From Lachnospiraceae bacterium (GTDB lineage: Bacteria > Bacillota > Clostridia > Lachnospirales > Lachnospiraceae), in contig JAETNQ010000010.1 of the NCBI GenBank assembly GCA_021772075.1, positions 1 through 64,000 of the forward strand: a stretch of 64,000 nt of DNA, read 5' to 3'. Below are positions 43,932 through 55,471 of this stretch, one piece after another. The notes beneath the pieces were generated by a model. The model had not been told where the DNA came from and searched no databases. It saw nothing but the letters and a program-made list of their open reading frames with translations. The translations under genes were made by a program, and so were the position numbers. Positions within the stretch are counted from its first letter, which is position 1, and each line of letters begins with the position of its first letter.

Positions 43932-44429
43932 CTACACCCCGCCATGCAGATATACCGCCTTCGCGAAATAAAGGAGGCTTCCCGCCGCTTTCCCCAAAGC
44001 CATTGCCAGCACGGCAATGCCAAGCCCATGCCGGAATCCGACCCTTCTGGAAAAAATAGGGATCGTATCCAGCATTTCCGCAATAGCAAGAGCCAGGCAC
44101 CCGACAAAAATCCCGGCAAACAGCCCGAATATCATAAGCACGACCATCCCCAGAACACGCCATGCCGCCTCCGTATTTCCTCCAAACACCTGGTTTTCTA
44201 TCACCAGCTTCCCGATATGCCCATACCTGTCGAACACACTGAAAAAATCCCCGAACAACGTGCCGCATACCACCGCTTCCTCAAACAAAAAAACCTTCCG
44301 GCTCACATGCATTTTTCCCGCGAACCGCGGAATCAGCCCCACCGATATCAACACCGTAAAAACGCCTCCCGCCGCAAACATCCCGAAGCTCATGCCCACG
44401 ATCCCCAAAAATATCTGCCTAAGAAACAT
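43932..44429 (-). CDS. spoVAB: Stage V sporulation protein AB
   Basis: A 165-residue membrane protein. Text such as GMSFGMFAAGGVFTVLISVG, LIPRFAGKMHVSRKVFLFEE and CLALAIAEMLDTIPIFSRRV is typical of SpoVAB. The ATG overlaps the spoVAA stop by 11 bases, so translation is coupled. It is a component of the SpoVA system, less widely kept in Clostridia than AC, AD and AE. Confidence 0.92.
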   Translation of the reverse strand: MFLRQIFLGIVGMSFGMFAAGGVFTVLISVGLIPRFAGKMHVSRKVFLFEEAVVCGTLFGDFFSVFDRYGHIGKLVIENQVFGGNTEAAWRVLGMVVLMIFGLFAGIFVGCLALAIAEMLDTIPIFSRRVGFRHGLGIAVLAMALGKAAGSLLYFAKAVYLHGGV

Positions 44430-45048
44430 CGATTACCTTCCCCTCCCTGTCCGCCGTCTCGACCAGCGCGTCGTTTACATCCTTTTCATAAATGCGCATT
44501 TCCACCTCTATAGGAGTCGGATCCTTCGTAATCCTCCTGCCGCCGATATGGTTAAAAAACACGATAATCCCGACAGCAAGCCCGATCGAATACGTCACCT
44601 CCAATATTGTATAACCGCCGGACGCCTCTCCCATCACCAGCTCATACACCTTTTCAAACACTTGGTTAATCCCCACATCGTTATGAAAAGCCATGATGGT
44701 AAAAGCTGTCCCAAAAAAGCTGATACAAGCCACAAAAATAATTTTCAGAGTCTGGACGAATCCCTTATGCCTGTCCACATCCACCCGCTCCACAAGAATA
44801 TCCGTTTCCCCCAGATTCTCCACCGTCACGCCCGGACATGCCTGCTGTACCATCTCAATCAGCTTCAGGATACTGAACACCTGCCTCTTCTGCTCCCCAT
44901 CCGAAAACCGGTGTACCTTCAACGATTTCACTTTCGCCGCCATATGGCTGTCCGCGCAATACACCTTAGCCATATCCTTGAACAGCACATCGTCCTCCAT
45001 AACCTCCACATTCCGTTCCGCTTTTATATAAACGATTTCCCCTGCCAT
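44419..45048 (-). CDS. spoVAA: Stage V sporulation protein AA
   Basis: A 209-residue protein with an N-terminal soluble domain (IYIKAERNVEV-like start, LKLIEMVQQACPGVTVENLG) and two membrane helices near 120-145 and 160-185 (FGTAFTIMAFHND, GIIVFFNHIGGRRI with PTPIEVEM after). This pattern fits SpoVAA. AAGGAG precedes the ATG. It is the first gene of a spoVAA-AB-AC block that has its own likely sigma-G promoter. Confidence 0.9.
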   Translation of the reverse strand: MAGEIVYIKAERNVEVMEDDVLFKDMAKVYCADSHMAAKVKSLKVHRFSDGEQKRQVFSILKLIEMVQQACPGVTVENLGETDILVERVDVDRHKGFVQTLKIIFVACISFFGTAFTIMAFHNDVGINQVFEKVYELVMGEASGGYTILEVTYSIGLAVGIIVFFNHIGGRRITKDPTPIEVEMRIYEKDVNDALVETADREGKVIDVS

Positions 45049-45109
45049 TGATCCGCTCCTTTTCGATCCATTTACCGGCTCCGCACCCGCGCCGATTATC
45101 CATACCCCT

Positions 45110-45138
45110 TATTATGGCAGGAAATCTTTCATTTATAC
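45110..45138 (-). promoter_or_regulatory. Candidate sigma-G promoter of spoVAA-AB-AC
   Basis: On the minus strand GTATA (45138-45134) resembles the -35 GMATR, and CATAATA (45116-45110) is a perfect -10 CATWMTA, with 17 bp between. The mRNA would start about 55 bases before spoVAA. The left end of the XRE cassette stops just 10 bases upstream of the -35. Confidence 0.5.
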
Positions 45139-45253
45139 GCCATTTTAGAAAATCCAGCGGGAATCCATTTTCCAATGCTCATGCGCGATAAAGTAACACA
45201 AAGATTTTGATAGGCAGCCACCCGCTATTCCGTGCAACTTATAAGAAAAATTT

Positions 45254-45322
45254 TTGTAAAGGAACCTTGTCAAAACCGGCTTATTCTACTATAATGGAAT
45301 TGTAAAGGAACCTTGTCAAAAC
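45254..45322 (+). promoter_or_regulatory. Promoter with two identical operators for the XRE gene
   Basis: TTGTAAAGGAACCTTGTCAA occurs at 45254 and again at 45300 (46 bases apart); each is a near palindrome around GGAACC. The first copy contains the -35 TTGTCA (45267-45272), with TATAAT at 45290-45295 after 17 bp. The second ends right at the ribosome site GGAGG. This is a textbook layout for autorepression. Confidence 0.6.
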
Positions 45323-45336
45323 GGAGGTGACATTAT

Positions 45337-45552
45337 TTGGAAAACAGGGTTGAAGAATTAAGGAAAAGATTAGGCATGAATCAAGAAGATTTTGCAAAAG
45401 CACTTAAAGTTTCAAGGCAAACCGTCAGTTCAATAGAAACGGGGAAATATAATCCCTCTTTAGAATTAGCTTTTGCAATATCAGATTTTTTCGGTAAACA
45501 AATTGAAGAAATTTTTATTCATGAAAGGAGTTGCAAAGATGAAAAAATGTAA
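45337..45552 (+). CDS. Small XRE-family repressor
   Basis: A 71-residue HTH protein (LRKRLGMNQEDFAKALKVSR, QTVSSIETGKYNPSLELAFA) of the short Cro/SdpR-like type. The start is TTG, 9 bases after GGAGG. It overlaps the next gene by 14 bases. It probably represses its own promoter through the paired operators and so controls the membrane protein. Confidence 0.88.
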   Translation: MENRVEELRKRLGMNQEDFAKALKVSRQTVSSIETGKYNPSLELAFAISDFFGKQIEEIFIHERSCKDEKM

Positions 45553-45985
45553 TTTATTAGAGGGTATTTTATTTATTTTGGGAGGCATTATTCTTTTGGG
45601 TGCAGCACTGCTAACGGATAGTGTGCTGGACAGTTTGCTTATCGGTTTTGCTGCCGGAGCCATTTGTTCTGGTACTGTTATGACTTGTAAATACTTTTAT
45701 TGGAATACATCTAAAAACAAAGAACGGTATCAAGAAAAAATAGAAAATGAAAAAATCGAACTTCACGATGAATTAAAATCAAAATTAAGAGATAAATCCG
45801 GGTGCTATGCGTATACTATCGGGCTTATGACAGTTAGTATTTCAATAATCATCTTCTCCATATTGGGACAACTTGAAGTCATTGATAATTCACGCTTAAT
45901 AGTGCTATATCTGGGCGGCTATTTAATTTTTCAAATTGTAATAGGTATCGTAATATTTAAACAGTTATTAAAAAAGTATGAATAG
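45539..45985 (+). CDS. Small multi-spanning membrane protein paired with the XRE repressor
   Basis: A 148-residue protein with four hydrophobic segments (LEGILFILGGIILLGAALL, LLIGFAAGAICSGTVM, and two near the C-terminus) around a charged middle of about 35 residues. AAAGGAG lies 8 bases before the ATG. XRE-plus-membrane-protein pairs are common in Firmicutes, but the role is unknown. The sequence is AT-rich compared with its surroundings. Confidence 0.8.
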   Translation: MKKCNLLEGILFILGGIILLGAALLTDSVLDSLLIGFAAGAICSGTVMTCKYFYWNTSKNKERYQEKIENEKIELHDELKSKLRDKSGCYAYTIGLMTVSISIIIFSILGQLEVIDNSRLIVLYLGGYLIFQIVIGIVIFKQLLKKYE

Positions 45986-46138
45986 CAAAACCAGTCGAGC
46001 CAGTCACCGGCAGGATGAACGGGCTTCGCCGGCAAGGTAGAATTGCCCGACTAAAGCCCGACCTGTCCGGCAGTCAGCCCGGACGAACGGCGCGCCCTGC
46101 CCTTTGGAATATGGATTCCCGCTGGATTTTCATCCATC

Positions 46139-46384
46139 CTATTCTACAATACTATACTCCATATACTCATAATGCAGCTTCGTTCCTTCCATAATCGCAT
46201 CCGGCAGAAGGGCTCTGGCTACCAGCTTCCGCTCATCGCCCTCCGCTCCCAGCTGTTTTAAATTTGCATAATCCCCTTCGATGCTTTCTACCACATAATC
46301 AAAAGCTTTCATTTTTTGCTCCATTTCCGCAGGCGGCTGCCTGTCCATTTTATTGATATAAATTTCATTGGTTTCCTGCTCCAT
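46139..46384 (-). CDS. Unrecognised 81-residue acidic protein
   Basis: A small soluble protein (MEQETNEIYINKMDRQPPAE start; FDYVVESIEGDYANLKQLG middle). No motif recognised. The gene is neatly framed by two direct copies of GCCCTWTGGAATATGG (46099-46114 and 46401-46416). It follows bglA on the same strand by 35 bases and may be the tail of that transcript. Confidence 0.5.
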   Translation of the reverse strand: MEQETNEIYINKMDRQPPAEMEQKMKAFDYVVESIEGDYANLKQLGAEGDERKLVARALLPDAIMEGTKLHYEYMEYSIVE

Positions 46385-46419
46385 TATATAACAGCCGCCC
46401 GCCCTATGGAATATGGTTT

Positions 46420-49721
<3,302 letters not shown>

Positions 49722-49842
49722 TTTTTCCGCTTTGCTCCTTTTATTATGTATTCAGGTTATTCAAGGGATGCCTGTAAACCCTTCCTCCTGCTTCTTGCCC
49801 GCTGCCCTCCTTCCTGCCTTGTCTATTCTAATCACAGCACCT

Positions 49843-50685
49843 TTAAGACGTCGTTTTATAAATCACTCGTTCAATGTGTATTGTCAGGTACAGCTTTTCT
49901 TCATCGGACAAGGAATAATTATATTTTTTGCCAAGAAAATCCCCGATGTTTTCCACGCAGCTGTAAGCGTTCTGGTATTGGCTCTTTACCATTTCCAGCA
50001 GCTGGCGGTCCGACTCATCCCGGTATGTGGTGCCTCCTATCAGCCGTTTCGCGAAAAATTTCAAATGAGTAATAAACCTGTAATAATAGACGCTGTCCTC
50101 ATCAAACTCCACGTTAAACTTATACTTTACAATATTGACCAGTTCCTGCATCACTTTGGTAATCTGGTAGATATTCTGCATATTTTCTTCATCCATAGCG
50201 GCATTTGCCAGATGCAGCGCAATAAATCCTGCCTCGTCCTCAGGGAGCCTTATCTGAAAACGCTTTTCAATCATATCCAGCGCTGTCATCCCAATGGCAA
50301 ACTGATCCGGGTAAAACCTCCTCGTTTCCCAAAGCAATGCATTTTTCACTGTAATGCCTTCCAAATAACGCGCAATCGCCGTATGCACATGGTCTACCAG
50401 GCTGATATATATCATGTCGTTTAATTTTTTTCCGGTCTTGGTTTTTGCATAGGAAATAATTTCCTCGCCGATCTCGATGTGCGGAATCGGTATATCGACA
50501 ATTAATTCCTGGAATTTATGCGCCGCCCTCTGGTTCGACAGCGTAAAAACCTTATCGACCAGCTTTTCATCCAATTCCTCCCCCGGCTTCTTCCGAAAAG
50601 CCAATCCACGCCCCATAATGATTTTTTCAATACCGTTTTCCTTCACGATTACTACGTTGTTGTTCAAAATTTTCCCGATAACCAT
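49843..50685 (-). CDS. licT: LicT/BglG-family transcription antiterminator
   Basis: A 280-residue protein: N-terminal RNA-binding CAT domain (KILNNNVVIVKENG, MGRGLAFRKKPGE) and two PRD domains with conserved His (DHVHTAIARYLEG; LHLANAAM; HIERVIY). The ATG at 50685 is preferred; AAAGGA is upstream. It binds a leader RNA to stop the terminator at 50717-50776 from forming when beta-glucosides are present. A possible promoter lies at 50850-50822 (TTGACT, 17 bp, TAAAAC). Confidence 0.95.
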   Translation of the reverse strand: MVIGKILNNNVVIVKENGIEKIIMGRGLAFRKKPGEELDEKLVDKVFTLSNQRAAHKFQELIVDIPIPHIEIGEEIISYAKTKTGKKLNDMIYISLVDHVHTAIARYLEGITVKNALLWETRRFYPDQFAIGMTALDMIEKRFQIRLPEDEAGFIALHLANAAMDEENMQNIYQITKVMQELVNIVKYKFNVEFDEDSVYYYRFITHLKFFAKRLIGGTTYRDESDRQLLEMVKSQYQNAYSCVENIGDFLGKKYNYSLSDEEKLYLTIHIERVIYKTTS

Positions 50686-50716
50686 CGTTTTTCCTTTGCC
50701 AGAATCCCTTCCTGAA

Positions 50717-50805
50717 AACAAAAAAACCTACATACCACAGACAGAAAACTAGTTTCTGTCAACAGCATGTAGGTTTAGCTTGCCATTTGCAATCACTATC
50801 GCTAC
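50717..50805 (-). promoter_or_regulatory. Antiterminator/terminator leader of the bgl operon
   Basis: On the minus strand a stem with arms AACCTACAT (50775-50767) and ATGTAGGTT (50733-50725), an inner stem GACAGAAACTAG / CTAGTTTTCTGTC-like, and then a run of T is a rho-independent terminator. The bases just before it (about 50805-50770, ending GGCAAGCTAAACCTA) resemble the RAT element recognised by LicT and overlap the first arm. The licT coding region follows. Confidence 0.6.
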
Positions 50806-50878
50806 TATATTTTATAAAACCGTTTTATCATATGAACGGAAAAAAGTCAAGATTTTTTTCCATTTGAAACCATATTTT

Positions 50879-51595
50879 TTACTGCAGTTTCTCCCTCATC
50901 CGTATCAATATTTTTTTCTCCATCCTGCTCACCTGCACCTGGCTGATGCCGAGATTCTTCGCCACCTCCACCTGGGTCTTGTCCTGAAAATAACGAAGCC
51001 GGATGAGCGTCCGTTCTTCTTCTCCCAGCTCCCCGATCAGCTGTTCCAGCAGCATATGGTTTAAAAGTTTTTCATTATCGTCCTTTTTTTCCGGCAGCTT
51101 GTCCACCAGATAAATTTCATTGCCATCAGACTGGTAGACGGATTTATAAATGGATTCCACTTCCACATTGGCCTCCATCGCCATGATAATATCTTCCCTG
51201 GCTATCCCCGTCGCCTCCGCGATCTCTTCCAGCGTGGCGTCCCTCCCGCTCTCATGGTAGATCTGCTCTGCCGCCTGTCTGACCTTCCATCCGTTTTCCT
51301 TTAAGGTCCTGCTCACCTTGACGATTCCGTCATCCCGCAAAAAACGTTTGATTTCGCCGCTTATCATTGGTACTGCATAGGTGGAGAATTTGACATCATA
51401 TGCCAGGTCGAACTTATCGATCGCTTTCATCAGCCCTATCGCTCCGATCTGGAACAAATCCTCCGCATCATACCCTCTTCCCAGGAAGCGCCTGACGATA
51501 TGATGCACCAGACCAAGGTTTTTTTCTATCAGCGCCTCCCGCGCCGCTTTATCCCCTGCCTGTGAACGAGCAATCAGTACCGCAACATCCTCCAT
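50879..51595 (-). CDS. sigF: Forespore sigma factor sigma-F
   Basis: A 238-residue sigma-70 family factor. Region 2 (LVHHIVRRFLGRGYDAEDLF, GLMKAIDKFD), region 3 and region 4 HTH (TQVEVAKNLGISQVQVSRME) are intact. It starts 3 bases after spoIIAB. SpoIIAB holds it inactive until the forespore forms. In the usual order spoVA genes follow; here a bgl operon and a cassette intervene. Confidence 0.97.
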   Translation of the reverse strand: MEDVAVLIARSQAGDKAAREALIEKNLGLVHHIVRRFLGRGYDAEDLFQIGAIGLMKAIDKFDLAYDVKFSTYAVPMISGEIKRFLRDDGIVKVSRTLKENGWKVRQAAEQIYHESGRDATLEEIAEATGIAREDIIMAMEANVEVESIYKSVYQSDGNEIYLVDKLPEKKDDNEKLLNHMLLEQLIGELGEEERTLIRLRYFQDKTQVEVAKNLGISQVQVSRMEKKILIRMREKLQ

Positions 51596-51598
51596 AAT

Positions 51599-52045
51599 CT
51601 ATTCCTCATCCTCTATCCATGGAATGCATCCTATTTTTTTCTTCATGATGACCGTCGTCCCCTCTCCTGCTACGGACAGCACTTCCAGATCATCCATGAA
51701 CGCTTCCATGAAAGGGAAACCCATCCCCGAACGGTTCAGTTCCGGTTTCGTCGTAAAGAGCGGTTCCATCGCCTTCTCAATATCCTCTATGCCGTTTCCC
51801 TTGTCCATCACTTCCACGTGCAGCACGTCCTGCTCTATGAGGCAGCGTATATTTACCTTTCCCCCTTCTATCCCGTCGTATCCGTGGATGATCGCATTCG
51901 TCACCGCTTCCGACACCGCCGTCTTAATATCCGAAACTTCCTCCAGCGTAGGATCCAGCTCGGACACAAAAGCCGCCACCGCTACCCTGGCAAATGCCTC
52001 GTTTGCCGATATAGCGTCGAACTCCATCTTCATTTCGTTTTTCAT
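51599..52045 (-). CDS. spoIIAB: Anti-sigma-F factor and kinase
   Basis: A 148-residue GHKL-fold kinase. N box ([15 protein letters not shown]), G1 ([12 protein letters not shown]) and [14 protein letters not shown] are present. It binds sigma-F and phosphorylates SpoIIAA. GGAGGA precedes the ATG, 15 bases after spoIIAA. Confidence 0.97.
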   Translation of the reverse strand: MKNEMKMEFDAISANEAFARVAVAAFVSELDPTLEEVSDIKTAVSEAVTNAIIHGYDGIEGGKVNIRCLIEQDVLHVEVMDKGNGIEDIEKAMEPLFTTKPELNRSGMGFPFMEAFMDDLEVLSVAGEGTTVIMKKKIGCIPWIEDEE

Positions 52046-52060
52046 CCCAGTCCTCCCTGT

Positions 52061-52369
52061 TTATTCCATAATTTCCACAATTTTATGTAATCCCGATATC
52101 ATTAAGAGATGCCTGATCCGGTTATCCGCATTGATCGCGAATACTTTTCCCCCAAAGCAGGAAATCTTCTTATACCTCCCAAGAATAATCCCGATTCCCG
52201 AGCTGTCCATAAATTTCGTATCTTCAAAATCGAAGACCACATGGTCCACCTTTTCCTGAACAATAAACTTGTCCGCGTTTTCGCTTATGTATGATGACTT
52301 ATGATGATCGATCTCTTCCGGCATCCTGACCATCAGGTAATTATCGATCACCTTAAAATTTTCCATCAT
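52061..52369 (-). CDS. spoIIAA: Anti-anti-sigma factor
   Basis: A 102-residue STAS-domain protein with the phosphorylated Ser in FMDSSGIGIILGRYK (Ser57). Dephosphorylated, it frees sigma-F from SpoIIAB. AAAGGAG is 6 bases before the ATG. Upstream at 52442-52436 (minus strand) AGGAATT fits a sigma-H -35 box, though the -10 is weak. Confidence 0.96.
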   Translation of the reverse strand: MMENFKVIDNYLMVRMPEEIDHHKSSYISENADKFIVQEKVDHVVFDFEDTKFMDSSGIGIILGRYKKISCFGGKVFAINADNRIRHLLMISGLHKIVEIME

Positions 52370-52472
52370 GCGCTTCTCCTTTCCTCTGTTTCTGTGTCAT
52401 ACATCGCGTTTTCCCATGCCTATGCCTTCCGGCGCAATTCCTAATAAACGTGCGCCGCAAGGCGTACGACCA

Positions 52473-52502
52473 AAAAGAGAACATAAAATTATGTTCTCTT
52501 TT
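52473..52502. terminator. Perfect 14-bp hairpin between the TPR gene and spoIIAA
   Basis: AAAAGAGAACATAA is followed after two bases by its exact inverse, giving a stem that starts with A-run and ends with T-run, so it can stop transcription on either strand. It ends the folC-TPR transcript before spoIIAA. Confidence 0.7.
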
Positions 52503-52527
52503 GTGTCCATTTTCTTATATTTTCCAA

Positions 52528-53943
52528 CTAATGTTCATCGTTTAACTCTGCAAGATATGTCTGGGAATTGCTTGCTTTCAGCGTCCCCGGAAACAGTTCG
52601 ATTACTTGCGCGTATGTTTCCTTCGCCCTCTCCAGGTTCCCGGTTTCCTTATAGCAGTTGGCCAGATAAAAAAGCGCGTCCCCGTTCGTCTCATCATACT
52701 GGTAAGCCTTTGCCAGCTTCGGCAGGGCTTCCGCAAATTTCCCGTCCCTGTAAGACTGATACCCTTCGTCATAAGCAGTCTGGGCCAGTTCCGGCCCGAT
52801 CATGGCAGTCAGGGTATCATACAGCATGATAAAGGATTCCGATGCCGTATCCGCCAGTTCGTCCATATTGACCTCGTCCAGATATTCCGATACCTTAAAC
52901 GCATCTCCCTCGCTGGCAAGATACTCATTCGCCGCCGCGATCAGCTTGTCAGAAGCCTGTATCGTGCCGTCCGTTCCCTCATAATTCTCCAGCTGTTCCT
53001 GCAGCTTTGTATTTTCCTCCGTCAGCCTCTTCACCTGCTGTTCCATTTCGTCGATAGTCGCCGTCTTGGCATCCGACTGGTCCCCGATCGTCCGCAATTC
53101 TTCATCCATAGCCACCTGGGCCATCTGGATCCGTGCCGGAAGAATCAGGAACCAGGCCGCCGCCAGCCCGATCACGATCCCGATCGCCATATTGACGAGA
53201 ACGGAAACTCCCTTTTTTTCCTTTCCATTCACCGGCTGAATGATCGTTTCATTGCCGCTCTGGTACTGAATTACATCCTGCGAAATACCTCTCCTCTTCC
53301 CGACTCCTTTCGCCTGCCCCTCCTCTGGAGCCAGCATCCTATCCACTTCTTTCAGATAACGCCTTGTCGTTGTATTATTCGAATCAATCCTGCCGCACTT
53401 GTACAGTTCCTTGCGGGCCTTTTCCCATTCCCCTTCTTCGATGTAAAGCAACGCCAGCAGCTGGTGCGCCCTGACAAATTTCGGGTTCAGGGACAATACC
53501 TTCTTCAGCTGTATCACCGCCAGATCCTGGCTGCCCTGACGGCAGTATGTCAATGCCTGGTTATATTTCTTAATCGTCTGGTTAATAGAATCCAGCCTGG
53601 TCTGGTTCGTTTGTATCATATCAATATACATATCCGCTATATTTTTCTTGGGACGGATATTCTTGCTGATGACCCACTCGCTGAGCGCAGCCACCACTTC
53701 CCCCGTTTCAAAATAAACCAGCCCTAACAAATTCCTGGCTTTTATATTGTTTTTATTTAATTTCAAACTCTGCCGCAGGCTGTTTATCGCGCCGGTCAGA
53801 TCCCTGACCTGTGCCTTTTCCAGTCCGTCATTATAGAAACGGTTGGAAAGATGCATGATTTTTTTATAAATACTTACATCCGCTCCGCAGGAAGTACAGA
53901 AATCATGCTCCGATAAATTACGGCCGCAATTATAACATAACAT
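52528..53943 (-). CDS. Zinc-ribbon, TPR and coiled-coil membrane protein
   Basis: A 471-residue protein. An N-terminal zinc ribbon (CYNCGRNLSEHDFCTSCG) is followed by TPR units (about 35-200; AINSLRQSLKLNKNNIKARN, AVIQLKKVLSLNPKFVRAHQ), a membrane helix near 250-270 (VNMAIGIVIGLAAAWFLILP), a coiled coil near 300-325, and two further TPRs near 395-460. The C-terminus is probably outside the membrane. GGGGGG lies before the ATG. It follows a small gene and folC. It may be a scaffold for an envelope process; function is unknown. Confidence 0.9.
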   Translation of the reverse strand: MLCYNCGRNLSEHDFCTSCGADVSIYKKIMHLSNRFYNDGLEKAQVRDLTGAINSLRQSLKLNKNNIKARNLLGLVYFETGEVVAALSEWVISKNIRPKKNIADMYIDMIQTNQTRLDSINQTIKKYNQALTYCRQGSQDLAVIQLKKVLSLNPKFVRAHQLLALLYIEEGEWEKARKELYKCGRIDSNNTTTRRYLKEVDRMLAPEEGQAKGVGKRRGISQDVIQYQSGNETIIQPVNGKEKKGVSVLVNMAIGIVIGLAAAWFLILPARIQMAQVAMDEELRTIGDQSDAKTATIDEMEQQVKRLTEENTKLQEQLENYEGTDGTIQASDKLIAAANEYLASEGDAFKVSEYLDEVNMDELADTASESFIMLYDTLTAMIGPELAQTAYDEGYQSYRDGKFAEALPKLAKAYQYDETNGDALFYLANCYKETGNLERAKETYAQVIELFPGTLKASNSQTYLAELNDEH

Positions 53944-53953
53944 GCCGTCCCCC

Positions 53954-54163
53954 CTATTCTTCGAAGGAACCGTTTTCTTCGCGGGCCGCTATCTCATCCT
54001 GCCTTACAGGCCGCTCGGAAAATGCCGTATTCCCCATATCCTTGATCATGCTTACCAATATATCCGCCATATCCGTCAAATCCTGGTTGTAAATCGATTC
54101 CTCCGCATCCTCCACTTCCAGGCTGGGATGGAACTTTTTTAATTCTTCTTCAAAATTGATCAT
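53954..54163 (-). CDS. Unrecognised small acidic protein between folC and the TPR gene
   Basis: A 69-residue acidic protein (MINFEEELKKFHPSLEVEDA start). Its ATG overlaps the end of folC by 14 bases, and the TPR gene follows 10 bases later, so it is part of the transcript. No membrane helix or known motif. A GGAAATCGG precedes the start. Confidence 0.65.
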   Translation of the reverse strand: MINFEEELKKFHPSLEVEDAEESIYNQDLTDMADILVSMIKDMGNTAFSERPVRQDEIAAREENGSFEE

Positions 54164-55466
54164 CCGATTTCCTCCTTAACAATGCCTTCACCTCACCTGC
54201 CAGATAAAGCGAGCCGACAATATATATGAAATCCTCTTCTTGTTTTCTTGCCAGCAAACCATAAAATGCCTGCGCCGTATCTTCCGCTATGCCGCACTTC
54301 ATCCCCTGAAAATGCCGCCCCAGCGTTTCCGCGCCCGCTCCCCTTATATTATGGATCCCCGCCGCCACGGCCTCGTCAAAAAGCCCGCCGGCGCTTAAAA
54401 TATTTATCATTCCCCCATAATTTTTATCACCAACGGCAGAAAATAACAGATACCTTCTGCCTTTGCATCCATCGGCCTCCACCGACCGGATAAAAGCCTG
54501 TATCCCGTCCTCATTATGGGCTCCATCCACATAAACTCCGGGAAGTATCTCTTCCATCCTCCCTTCCCAAGACATCCTCCGCAGACCTTCCTCGATCCAC
54601 TCCCGCTTCATCTTCGCGCCATCCGGCAATTCTTCCATGCACCGGACGGCCAGCGCAGCGTTTTCTGCCTGGTAAAGGGCATCTGTTTCCAGTTTCAGCC
54701 TAATATAACCATAATACCGAGAATACATGAAAAAATCAATGCTTTTCTTTGTTAATTTATTATAAAGGAAATCCCCTTCTTTTATTCCAACCGCTTTATT
54801 TCCCAGCGTTTTCGCCCTCTCTTCTATCACAAGGGACGCTTCCTTTCTTTTATCGCAGAAAACGACGGGAACCCCTGGTTTTAGTATGCCCGCCTTTTCC
54901 CCCGCAATCTTCCCGATCGTATCTCCCAGATATTCCATATGATCATAACCGATAGAGGTAATCGCCGTAAGAACGGGGCTTTTCACCGCATTGGTGGCAT
55001 CCAGCCTTCCGCCCATCCCCGTTTCCAGTATCAGATATTCCACTCGTTCCTTTCGGAAAATCACCATTCCCATCAAAAATAGCAGCTCGAAAAAAGTAGG
55101 ATGGTAGTCCGGCTTCCCGGACAGGTCCCGCATCTCTTCCAGCCGCTCCATCACATAATCGAACCCCCAAACAAACTGCTCCTCCGTAATCAGCCCCCTG
55201 TCCGTCCGGAACCGTTCCCTCATTTCCACCAGATGGGGGGATGTAAACATGCCGACCGCGAAGCCGCCTCTGGCCAGCATGGAACACAAGTAGGCACAAA
55301 CGGAGCCTTTCCCGTTTGTGCCAGCTACATGGATGATTTTCATTCCCTCCTCGGGGGAACCGAGAACCTTTAAAAAAGCCTCGGTATCCTCCACACGGTT
55401 CTTCTTCGTGAACTTCGGCAGTTCCAGAATATACCGCTCCGCTTTCCTGTAAGAATCCGCCGACAT
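54150..55466 (-). CDS. folC: Folylpolyglutamate synthase / dihydrofolate synthase
   Basis: A 438-residue Mur-ligase-type enzyme that adds glutamate to folates. Motifs: HVAGTNGKGSVCAYLCSML (P-loop), FTSPHLVEMRERF, TGMGGRLDATNAV and VDGAHNEDGI. It follows valS by 5 bases, as is common in Firmicutes (valS-folC). Length is normal. Confidence 0.95.
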   Translation of the reverse strand: MSADSYRKAERYILELPKFTKKNRVEDTEAFLKVLGSPEEGMKIIHVAGTNGKGSVCAYLCSMLARGGFAVGMFTSPHLVEMRERFRTDRGLITEEQFVWGFDYVMERLEEMRDLSGKPDYHPTFFELLFLMGMVIFRKERVEYLILETGMGGRLDATNAVKSPVLTAITSIGYDHMEYLGDTIGKIAGEKAGILKPGVPVVFCDKRKEASLVIEERAKTLGNKAVGIKEGDFLYNKLTKKSIDFFMYSRYYGYIRLKLETDALYQAENAALAVRCMEELPDGAKMKREWIEEGLRRMSWEGRMEEILPGVYVDGAHNEDGIQAFIRSVEADGCKGRRYLLFSAVGDKNYGGMINILSAGGLFDEAVAAGIHNIRGAGAETLGRHFQGMKCGIAEDTAQAFYGLLARKQEEDFIYIVGSLYLAGEVKALLRRKSDDQF

Positions 55467-55471
55467 TCCTT

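Larger units (their letters stand above)
45148..46131. mobile_element. 984-bp cassette with 30-bp inverted ends (XRE + membrane protein cargo)
   Basis: The bases at 45148-45177 are repeated in inverted orientation at 46102-46131 with 28 of 30 identical (both begin GAAAATCCAGCGGGAATCCA reading inward). Between them lie a strongly AT-rich XRE gene and an overlapping membrane-protein gene with their own promoter. No transposase is inside and no clear target duplication is visible. A partial third copy (GCCCTATGGAATATGG, 46401-46416) lies beyond the 81-residue gene in the same orientation as the right end. It may be a non-autonomous element or a cassette between two repeats of one family. Confidence 0.5.

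Noticed and set aside
52606-53727. A 373-codon plus-strand frame
   Set aside because: It is opposite the TPR protein gene; no domain, no ribosome site, unnatural composition.
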